DNA of 5,008 nucleotides, from contig JAUWFF010000143.1 in NCBI GenBank assembly GCA_030607105.1, positions 1-5,008 of the forward strand. The letters run 5' to 3'. Positions 1 through 4,827 of the stretch are shown here, piece after piece. This DNA comes from Filomicrobium sp. GTDB lineage: Bacteria > Pseudomonadota > Alphaproteobacteria > Rhizobiales > Hyphomicrobiaceae. Under the pieces are notes generated by a model. It did not search any database, was not told where the DNA came from, and was given only the letters and a program-made list of their open reading frames with translations. Position 1 is the first letter of the stretch, and every line of letters starts with the position of its first letter. The position numbers and the translations under genes were made by a program.

Positions 1-1092
1 GATGGTTCCGAGAATGAAGGCTCTGCGATCAAGATTGAGCGCTCGCGTCTCAGCCTCCTCACGCACGATTGTTTCCCATAAGGCCGCCCAGGACGCAAGA
101 CGCTCACGCCGAACCACTTTACCGGCCACCGCGCGCCCCGAAGGTCCGCTATCATGGCCCACCCCCGCTTTGATCACCTGCGCCAGGGCATCGAACAGAA
201 GCTCATTATACAGACTATATTTTTCCGCCGCTGCTGCGGGCGCCAGGCCGTCTGCCAAGGTATGCACCTGCCCCCAATTGACTTCCGGCAGATTTGAAAA
301 GAATTCAACTATCTTTTGATGCAGTTCCAGCCCACCTGCAAAGTGAATAGCGACCAAGCGCCGAACGCTGCCTTGCGCCAACGGGACAAGACGGTTCCAC
401 ATATCATTCCCAGGCGCATCCGCCTCACTCGCCTCAAAGGCTTGTTGTGAGGCCGCTTTCAATTCAGCTTCATCAAGCGCACCAAGCTCCAGCCGCCTGC
501 ATCTAGAGCGCACCGTATTCAACAATCGCCCCGGCTCCGAAGAAATCAGCAAGAACACCATTTTATCAGGCGGTTCCTCGAGCGACTTCAACAACGCGTT
601 CGCTGCATTGATGTTAAGATCATCGGCCGAATCCACAATCACAACGCGCCAGCTATCCCGAGCCGCCCGATGTGACAGGAACGAGCGCAGCCGTCGCACC
701 TCATCAACTGGAATAGAAGCCATGAACCGCTTGCCTGACGCATCATAAGGACGCCGAAGCACAAGCAGCCCTGGATGCGACATAGACACCACCTGCCGGT
801 TCGCAACCGACGCCGCCGGCACGTCCAGCCTACCAGATGAAATCTGGCGCTCATCCGCTGAGGCTAGCAGGCATTTGGCGAACCTGTAGGCCAATGTCGC
901 CTTACCGATTCCCTGCGGTCCGCTCAGAAGCCAGCCGTGATGCACTTGTCCTCGATGCAGCGTCTCAGCCAACTCATGTTGTGCCTTGTCATGTCCGTAT
1001 ACCTGAAGCGTTTCCCGCGGATGCGGAAATCCTTCTAGTCGGTCGGCTTCTGGTAAAGCCTCAATCTCGCGGACGGCAGCTGCACGCGCCAT
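1..1092 (-). CDS. holB: DNA polymerase III delta' subunit (clamp loader), 3'-truncated by window edge
   Basis: The minus-strand frame is open from an ATG at 1092 to the left edge: 364 codons with no stop, so probably only a few C-terminal residues are missing (E. coli delta' has 334). The product is the AAA+ delta' subunit, which with delta and gamma/tau opens the beta sliding clamp and loads it on primed DNA. Visible marks are a P-loop-like GPQGIGKA at residues 58-65, VIVDSADDLN (151-160) in the Walker B position, the family signature ANALLKSLEEPP (164-175) and the SRC motif (196-198). The residue after GK is Ala rather than Ser/Thr; loss of a canonical P-loop is usual for this non-catalytic subunit. 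Only two cysteines (74 and 198) are visible, so the four-cysteine zinc module of E. coli delta' is absent. The ATG lies 12 bp after the tmk stop, with GGGA about 8 nt upstream as a weak ribosome binding site, so translation is probably coupled to tmk. The identification is secure. Confidence 0.95.
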   Translation of the reverse strand, partial: MARAAAVREIEALPEADRLEGFPHPRETLQVYGHDKAQHELAETLHRGQVHHGWLLSGPQGIGKATLAYRFAKCLLASADERQISSGRLDVPAASVANRQVVSMSHPGLLVLRRPYDASGKRFMASIPVDEVRRLRSFLSHRAARDSWRVVIVDSADDLNINAANALLKSLEEPPDKMVFLLISSEPGRLLNTVRSRCRRLELGALDEAELKAASQQAFEASEADAPGNDMWNRLVPLAQGSVRRLVAIHFAGGLELHQKIVEFFSNLPEVNWGQVHTLADGLAPAAAAEKYSLYNELLFDALAQVIKAGVGHDSGPSGRAVAGKVVRRERLASWAALWETIVREEAETRALNLDRRAFILGTI

Positions 1093-1104
1093 AATCTATC
1101 CCGG

Positions 1105-1734
1105 CTATAAAAATCGCCGCTTGACGATCTGCGCGATCTGTCCGGCAATTTCCATCTCGCGTTCCTGACCGTCGATCACTACACAACGCCCAGGCTCACT
1201 TGCGGCGATATCCAAGAACCCCTTGCGCACTTTCGCATGATCGTCTTCGTCAGCAGCATCATAGCGACTGAGCTCGCCGCGCGCCTTGGCGCGTTCCAGT
1301 CCGAGCTTAGGATTAACATCCAGCAAAAAAGTCAGATCCGGAAGGAAAGGCGCCACTGTGTAGGTCTCGGTCGCCTTAATCAAGGCCGCGTCAATCCCGC
1401 CAAGCACACCTTGATAAACCCGCGTTGAATCAATGTATCGGTCACACACGACCCACCGTCCATCCATAAGGGCCGGCTGGATCAATCCAGCGATGTGTTC
1501 CGTACGCGCCGCGGCGAACATCAGGAATTCCGTCTTCGCTGAGCTTGGTGGTTCTTGAAGAATGAGCTCGCGCAGTCTCTCCGAAAAAGGCACACCGCCC
1601 GGTTCCCGTGTGATCACGGTCTCAATACCTTGCTCGCGGAGAAAACGCGCCAGGTGAACAACCTGAGTCGATTTTCCCGACCCCTCGCCGCCCTCCAGCG
1701 TGACAAGCCTGCCGCGCTTTATTGTACTATCCAT
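1105..1734 (-). CDS. tmk: Thymidylate kinase (dTMP kinase)
   Basis: This cytosolic kinase phosphorylates dTMP to dTDP with ATP, the step shared by the de novo and salvage routes to dTTP. The 209-residue length is normal for the bacterial enzyme. Seen in order: P-loop GGEGSGKS (15-22); TREPGG (42-47), part of the dTMP pocket; an Arg at 77 in AAARTEH; the signature DRYIDSTRVYQG (98-109); the core strand PDLTFLLDV (132-140); and an Arg-containing LID segment KARGELSRYD (150-159). All key residues are present and the gene is intact. The ATG at 1734 lies 24 bp after the upstream carboxypeptidase stop. The purine-rich GAAGGTGG upstream is about 13 nt away, longer than ideal, but there is no better in-frame start. 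The stop is 12 bp from holB. Carboxypeptidase, tmk and holB are therefore likely one transcript, which puts precursor supply next to a replisome subunit. I see no terminator in either short gap. Confidence 0.97.
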   Translation of the reverse strand: MDSTIKRGRLVTLEGGEGSGKSTQVVHLARFLREQGIETVITREPGGVPFSERLRELILQEPPSSAKTEFLMFAAARTEHIAGLIQPALMDGRWVVCDRYIDSTRVYQGVLGGIDAALIKATETYTVAPFLPDLTFLLDVNPKLGLERAKARGELSRYDAADEDDHAKVRKGFLDIAASEPGRCVVIDGQEREMEIAGQIAQIVKRRFL

Positions 1735-1758
1735 CGCGGCTTCAACACCACCTTCAAA

Positions 1759-3009
1759 CTAGATCTTCTTAAGCAAATCTGAAGCCTGATCCGCCATCCA
1801 GCGCCAGGCCATAACGACGAGCGAATCAAATCCACGCCGCACAACCGAGCCTTCCTCAATGTCCTCCGCCGCGTAAAGGGGAACATTATTAACGGCATTG
1901 TTGGCGCTGGTTACCCGCAACACCGCCACCTTGTCACCCTTTTTAACAGGCGGCTTCAAAGGAGCATTATACACAATCTCTGCAGTCAACCTTTGCCGCA
2001 CTGGCGACTTTGGCAGGATCACCTTGATCGCGCCATCTCCCTTCAGCGGCACGAAGAACTTCTCCCCGCCCCAGACCCTGGCCGAACCGACCACCTCTTC
2101 TGCCTCGTAAAGATCGTAGGTGGAGAAATTACGGTAACCCCAGTTGATAAGCTTGATTGCTTCGTTCTTCCTGACCTTGCTCGAATTCAGACCATGAACG
2201 ACACCAATGAGCCGCCGGCCGTCTCGCACGGTCGAAGCCACCAACCCATAACCTGCCGCCTTGATGTGGCCAGTCTTTAAACCGTCCGCCCCAATCCCTG
2301 CGGCCAGCAGGGGATTGCGGTTGTAGAACGCATAGGGCCGTCGCCTGCCTTTCGGCTGGTAAGGGAATCTCCGCATGCCGAAGAACTGATAGTACTCGGG
2401 ATATTTCTTGATGAGGTGCTGCGCCAGAAAGGCAATTTCCCGCACCGTCATAAGATGCTCTGGATCTGGAAGGCCGGTAGGATTGGCAAACGTAGATTTC
2501 TTGAGTCCGATCCCCCGCACATAATCGGTCATCATTCTCGCGAACTGGGCTTCATTTCCCGCGATCCCCTCTGCAACAACGATGCTCGCGTCATTGCCCG
2601 ACTGAATGGCAATGCCCTGCACCAGATCATTAAGTGTCACGGGCTTGCCCAGCGGTGCAAACATCGCCGAGGTACCGGACGGCGCCCCGCCGGTTCGCCA
2701 CGCGTGCTCGCTGACAATGAAGGTATCCTCCATCGATAGAATACCTCGTTGCAGGCGGTCGAACACGACAGCCAACGTCGCCAACTTGCTCATGCTCGCA
2801 GGTGGAACCAAATCATCGGCGTTCTTTTGATAGAGAATTGCGCCTGTATCATAATCGATCAGGATGGCTTGTTTGGCCTGCGACTTGAACTGCGCCGCAT
2901 CCGCGAACTGGGCCAAGAACAAACTGAAAAAACACCCAATCGCAAGCCATACAATTGCATGCCTCGCCATCGTTCTCGGATACCAGTTGAATATTCCCGC
3001 GTAGAGCAT
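1759..3009 (-). CDS. dacA: D-alanyl-D-alanine carboxypeptidase, PBP5/DacA family
   Basis: A 416-residue low-molecular-weight penicillin-binding protein that removes the terminal D-Ala from peptidoglycan pentapeptides in the periplasm. The N-terminus is a signal peptide: hydrophobic core VWLAIGCFFSLFLAQF (20-35) and cleavage probably after ADA (36-38). The three active-site motifs are intact: SMSK with catalytic Ser72 and Lys75, SGN (137-139) and KTG (245-247). A beta-rich PBP5 C-terminal domain follows at about 290-390. The last 23 residues (FDSLVVMAWRWMADQ onward) resemble the amphipathic helix that anchors PBP5-type enzymes to the membrane. I chose the ATG at 3009 because AGGAG lies 5 nt upstream and a promoter fits just beyond it. 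An internal ATG at 2970 would give a more conventional signal peptide but has only a weak ribosome binding site. Adjacency to rlpA matches the E. coli dacA-rlpA neighbourhood. The paralogue (dacA, dacC or dacF) cannot be told from sequence alone, so the symbol is family-level. Confidence 0.94.
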   Translation of the reverse strand: MLYAGIFNWYPRTMARHAIVWLAIGCFFSLFLAQFADAAQFKSQAKQAILIDYDTGAILYQKNADDLVPPASMSKLATLAVVFDRLQRGILSMEDTFIVSEHAWRTGGAPSGTSAMFAPLGKPVTLNDLVQGIAIQSGNDASIVVAEGIAGNEAQFARMMTDYVRGIGLKKSTFANPTGLPDPEHLMTVREIAFLAQHLIKKYPEYYQFFGMRRFPYQPKGRRRPYAFYNRNPLLAAGIGADGLKTGHIKAAGYGLVASTVRDGRRLIGVVHGLNSSKVRKNEAIKLINWGYRNFSTYDLYEAEEVVGSARVWGGEKFFVPLKGDGAIKVILPKSPVRQRLTAEIVYNAPLKPPVKKGDKVAVLRVTSANNAVNNVPLYAAEDIEEGSVVRRGFDSLVVMAWRWMADQASDLLKKI

Positions 3010-3034
3010 TTGTGCTCCTCTAGGCCATGGATTG

Positions 3035-3062
3035 CCTGACTATCGAGATTCTGAGCGTCAGG
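3035..3062. repeat. Inverted repeat CCTGAC/GTCAGG across the dacA promoter
   Basis: CCTGAC at 3035-3040 is mirrored by GTCAGG at 3057-3062 with 16 bp between. The arms overlap the proposed -10 and the inner edge of the -35 element, the placement expected of a repressor operator. Six-base arms with this spacing can arise by chance, and no regulator is recognisable, so the role is open. Confidence 0.3.
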
Positions 3063-3067
3063 GTCAA
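3039..3067 (-). promoter_or_regulatory. Probable sigma70-type promoter of the dacA-tmk-holB operon
   Basis: On the minus strand TTGACC (3067-3062) and GATAGT (3044-3039) are separated by exactly 17 bp. TTGACC fits the conserved TTGAC core of alphaproteobacterial -35 elements, and GATAGT matches four of six positions of TATAAT. Transcription would start near 3032, leaving a leader of about 23 nt that contains AGGAG before the ATG at 3009. This supports both the 3009 start codon and an independent promoter for the three downstream genes. It is a sequence match only; I saw no start-site evidence. Confidence 0.5.
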
Positions 3068-3150
3068 CGCTGCTAGACCAAGTCCGCCTTCACGTCGTTG
3101 GCATTGCGCAACAAAAAGGCCTAAAACCGTCTCTAAAAAAGCACGAACAC

Positions 3151-3810
3151 CTAACTCTTCTGCTCGGCCAGAAAAGTCTGCTCCCGATGGTCGCCACCAT
3201 CCAGTGGGGCAGGACCAAGGTACTTCACCTGCACCTTCGCGGTGCCCTGCTCGCGAAATCCAAGTTCCTTGGCCACCCGCGAGGAAACATCGATGATACG
3301 CCCCTTCTTGAACGGACCGCGATCATTCACCCGAACCATCACCTTGCGGCCATTCTCCAAATTGGTGACCGATGCGAATGATGGCAACGGCAACGTACGA
3401 TGCGCCGCCGTCAGCGCATGCATGTCATAGACCTCGCCATTGGCGGTCTTTTTGCCGTGAAATTCGTCCCCGTACCAAGAAGCCCTGCCAGTCTCTTCAT
3501 AATGTGGATCATGACGCGGCACATATCGCACGCCTTTGATGAGATAAGGCCTGCCAAGCTTGCGGTAGCCTCCGCCCTTGCGCAGGGAACGGTTCAAGGA
3601 CCGTGACTTCCGCGGCAGGCGCGCCGGCCCGGCGATCTGCCCCAGAACCCCGTACTTGGGCTCAGCAACCGCGGCGACGGAAGCCACCGATGCATTCTCT
3701 GGCCCAATCGACGGCGACACCGGCCGATCACTGCAGCCGCCGACGGCAATGGCCGCCCAAACCAACACAACACCTGAAGCCCGGAGGGCCCTGGAACACT
3801 GCATCCGCAT
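3151..3810 (-). CDS. rlpA: RlpA-type septal lytic transglycosylase lipoprotein, no SPOR domain
   Basis: RlpA proteins are outer-membrane lipoproteins that cut peptidoglycan strands lacking stem peptides, chiefly at division septa. From the ATG at 3810 the product has 219 residues. It carries a lipoprotein signal (hydrophobic GVVLVWAAIAV, lipobox ending in Cys26), a low-complexity basic linker, the segment GGGYRKLGRPYLIKGVRYVP (79-98) often seen before the domain, and the double-psi barrel: GRASWYG (108-114), GKKTANGE (119-126), AAHRTLP and VNDRGPF. Glu126, His137 and Asp163 have the same 11- and 26-residue spacing as Glu120, His131 and Asp157 of the P. aeruginosa enzyme, so it should be catalytic. 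It ends soon after the barrel with no C-terminal SPOR domain. An in-frame TTG at 3840 would add 10 residues but has no ribosome binding site; the ATG at 3810 has AGG 8 nt upstream and follows an in-frame stop at 3844-3846. No clear terminator follows, so some readthrough into dacA is possible. Confidence 0.94.
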   Translation of the reverse strand: MRMQCSRALRASGVVLVWAAIAVGGCSDRPVSPSIGPENASVASVAAVAEPKYGVLGQIAGPARLPRKSRSLNRSLRKGGGYRKLGRPYLIKGVRYVPRHDPHYEETGRASWYGDEFHGKKTANGEVYDMHALTAAHRTLPLPSFASVTNLENGRKVMVRVNDRGPFKKGRIIDVSSRVAKELGFREQGTAKVQVKYLGPAPLDGGDHREQTFLAEQKS

Positions 3811-3826
3811 TGCTGGCGCCTGCGCT

Positions 3827-3913
3827 CTAAACCACTGCAACCATCAAACTTGCACCAGTTAAAGAGCCAAACAGACCGATCCCCGCAAGCTCCACTGGGC
3901 CACAGTACAACAT
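3827..3913 (-). CDS. Possible 28-residue hydrophobic micro-ORF upstream of rlpA
   Basis: An ATG at 3913 opens 28 codons, starting MLYCGPVELAGIGLFGSL and ending in a hydrophobic tail (SLMVAVV), enough for one short membrane segment. The stop lies 16 bp before the rlpA ATG at 3810, so it could be a translated leader. Support is weak: only GGA at a usable distance and no family I recognise. The frame stays open further upstream, to a GTG at 4069, with no sign of coding. It may be chance. Confidence 0.2.
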   Translation of the reverse strand: MLYCGPVELAGIGLFGSLTGASLMVAVV

Positions 3914-4075
3914 CAATCCACTGTTCCCTTGAGCCTCTGCCGACTTACCGCTAGAGCATGGGAGGCTTGGCCGAATTGCAAAGCTGGCGGCGGACGTTTG
4001 GCTGCGCGCCAGGATGGATGCGCGTCTTTGCCATGCGCTAGAAATCAGCACTCTTGCGGTATACGTCACGCTAAA

Positions 4076-4165
4076 GGATGGGTGGCCGAGTGGTTTAAGG
4101 CAGCGGTCTTGAAAACCGCCGTGGGTTTGCGCTCACCGTGGGTTCGAATCCCACCCCATCCGCCA
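4076..4165 (+). tRNA. tRNA-Ser (anticodon UGA)
   Basis: A complete class II tRNA. The acceptor stem pairs GGATGGG (4076-4082) with CCCATCC (4155-4161), followed by discriminator G and an encoded CCA (4163-4165). The anticodon stem GCGGT/ACCGC (4103-4107, 4115-4119) encloses loop CTTGAAA with anticodon TGA at 4110-4112, which reads UCA and other UCN serine codons. The long variable arm (about 4121-4136, GTGGG pairing with CTCAC) is typical of serine tRNAs. The T arm is GTGGG-TTCGAAT-CCCAC (4138-4154). A TATACG at 4060-4065 could be a -10 element, but I find no matching -35. No clear terminator follows directly. I saw no second copy of the tRNA 3' end downstream, so there is no sign that it is an integration site. 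Confidence 0.97.
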
Positions 4166-4361
4166 CACACGAAATTCTCTCCATATTCGCAAGTAACCGC
4201 ACGCAGGCGCATCATTCTGCATAGCGCGAGAGCCCATCGCTGACATTGGGACTGAGAAAAACCCGTGTTTGCAAAGAAAATTAGCCAGAAGTTCTGGTTA
4301 GGGAAGCGTCCATTAAAGCGTTGTTCCAACGAGTATTGGCGCGGGAAATAGGCAGCCCGTC
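4166..4361. other. Intergenic stretch with one weak hairpin and no gene seen
   Basis: I find no coding frame with a convincing start and no known RNA motif here. The one structure is a near-palindrome, TTAGCCAGA-AGT-TCTGGTTAG (4281-4301). On the minus strand it is followed by TTTTCTTT (4280-4273), so it could be a weak backup terminator for leftward transcripts, although one stem pair becomes A-C on that strand. Confidence 0.4.
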
Positions 4362-4389
4362 AAAAAGAAGGCCCCAAGACTGGGGAGCC
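4362..4389 (-). terminator. Probable minus-strand intrinsic terminator
   Basis: Read on the minus strand, CCCCA and TGGGG (4385-4381 and 4376-4372) pair around a GTCT loop. Two outer GG/CC pairs at 4389-4388 and 4371-4370 close it, with a 2-nt bulge. TTCTTTTT (4369-4362) follows directly. The stem is short but ends in a U-rich tract, as an intrinsic terminator should. It implies a leftward transcript originating to the right, in a stretch where no conventional gene is visible. Confidence 0.5.
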
Positions 4390-4399
4390 AAGGGGCAGG

Positions 4400-4480
4400 C
4401 TAGATTGGGTCGTCATAGCCATAGGCAAGCGGGATTAAGAACCGCCCCCAACCTGCAGTAAAGTGCCTCCAGCAGCTCAT
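4400..4480 (-). CDS. Possible 26-residue micro-ORF just before a terminator
   Basis: An ATG at 4480 opens 26 codons: MSCWRHFTAGWGRFLIPLAY, then GYDDPI. The TAG lies 10 bp before the terminator hairpin at 4389-4362, as expected for the last ORF of a short transcript. The peptide has two Trp and several aromatic residues. There is no ribosome binding site close to the ATG; the only GGAGG nearby lies inside the ORF. I do not recognise the peptide. A non-coding RNA with the same 3' end is equally possible. Confidence 0.2.
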   Translation of the reverse strand: MSCWRHFTAGWGRFLIPLAYGYDDPI

Positions 4481-4595
4481 GCACAGTTTAATAGAGAATA
4501 GATCACAGGTGTATTGGCAACGTACGTACGGAGGCGTTAGGGTCCTCTTGCTCCGCGCCGGTGCTGCCCGCATGCTGGCTGCGTTGCACAGGGCC

Positions 4596-4622
4596 CACCA
4601 GACGGGTCCGAATCGTCTGGTG
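4596..4622. repeat. Perfect 9-bp inverted repeat (hairpin)
   Basis: CACCAGACG (4596-4604) and CGTCTGGTG (4614-4622) are exact complements around a 9-nt loop. After a two-base mismatch the stem resumes with three G-C pairs, GGG (4591-4593) with CCC (4625-4627). A run of seven C follows at 4623-4629. Neither strand has a proper U-tract after the stem (plus has only TTT), so it is better read as RNA structure or a protein-binding dyad than as a terminator. Confidence 0.5.
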
Positions 4623-4683
4623 CCCCCCCTTTAGCAATGTCTCCAAATGCTGGTCACCTTACAAATCATCAAGCGCTGGGCTC

Positions 4684-4758
4684 TTAATAGGCCTTGACTC
4701 CGCTTGTCGTAAACTTATCGGCGAGAGCAACCATTAGAGACAATAGTTGTATCATCAT
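4684..4758 (-). CDS. Possible 24-residue hydrophobic micro-ORF with strong ribosome binding site
   Basis: An ATG at 4758 opens 24 codons, MMIQLLSLMVALADKF followed by a short polar tail ending in KAY. GGAGGGAGAGAAG lies upstream, with GGAGG 8 nt from the ATG, the strongest ribosome binding site in the window. The first 13 residues are hydrophobic, then Asp-Lys, so the peptide could be a short amphipathic or membrane-active helix. The ATG overlaps the TAA of another minus-strand frame (TAATG). The same frame is open to the right edge but crosses the terminator-like sequences and reads like non-coding DNA, so the micro-ORF is the more plausible unit. It might not be translated at all: the purine run is also the complement of a CU-rich stretch in a possible plus-strand RNA. 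Confidence 0.3.
   Translation of the reverse strand: MMIQLLSLMVALADKFTTSGVKAY
4694..4721 (+). promoter_or_regulatory. Weak promoter-like pair upstream of the CU-rich RNA candidate
   Basis: TTGACT at 4694-4699 matches the alphaproteobacterial -35 core well. At 16 bp spacing TATCGG (4716-4721) is a poor -10, sharing only TAT with the consensus. If used, RNA would start near 4728 and reach the terminator at 4814, giving about 87 nt. It is reported for its position, not its strength. Confidence 0.25.
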
Positions 4759-4814
4759 TACTTCTCTCCCTCCATCATTGCCGCCAGGTCTGTGAGAGGG
4801 TCTGGCGTTTTTTT
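4728..4814 (+). ncRNA. Candidate small RNA with CU-rich anti-SD stretch and intrinsic terminator
   Basis: The proposed transcript has a small 5' stem (ACAA-TAG-TTGT, 4740-4750), then an unpaired CU-rich run CTTCTCTCCCTCC (4761-4773), then the strong terminator hairpin. This is the layout of trans-acting bacterial sRNAs that mask ribosome binding sites, and similar CU-rich loops occur in alphaproteobacterial sRNAs such as the CCUCCUCCC-type RNAs. The 3' end is well supported by the terminator; the 5' end rests on a weak promoter match. Alternatives are the leader of the ORF that starts at 4828, or an antisense RNA to the micro-ORF on the other strand. Confidence 0.35.
4782..4814 (+). terminator. 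Strong plus-strand intrinsic terminator
   Basis: CGCCAG (4782-4787) pairs with CTGGCG (4802-4807). Four inner pairs, GTCT with GGGT and mostly wobble, extend the stem to 10 bp around a GTGAGA loop, and seven T follow directly (4808-4814). This is a textbook intrinsic terminator, and on the plus strand only: on the minus strand the T-run becomes A upstream of the stem. No plus-strand protein gene precedes it, which is why a small RNA or a leader is proposed. Confidence 0.8.
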
Positions 4815-4827
4815 CGGGGGGCTTTCT

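Noticed and set aside
2932..2970. Lipobox-like AIGC in the carboxypeptidase signal peptide
   Set aside because: The cysteine is inside the hydrophobic core and more hydrophobic residues follow it; an ADA signal-peptidase I site fits better.
3010..3150. Intrinsic terminator after rlpA, suggested by two T-rich runs on the minus strand
   Set aside because: The runs are not preceded by a stable stem; AGGCCT is only a 6-base palindrome with no loop.
3929..4243. 104-residue plus-strand ORF
   Set aside because: It reads through the tRNA-Ser gene and has no protein-like features elsewhere.
4066..4329. 87-residue minus-strand ORF containing GGIRTHGERKPTAVFKTAAL
   Set aside because: It is the antisense translation of the tRNA-Ser gene, a well-known false annotation.
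4561..4633. Plus-strand frame MLAALHRAHQTGPNRLVPPL downstream of GGAGG
   Set aside because: The GGAGG is too far from the ATG, the frame runs through the perfect hairpin, and the peptide resembles nothing I know.
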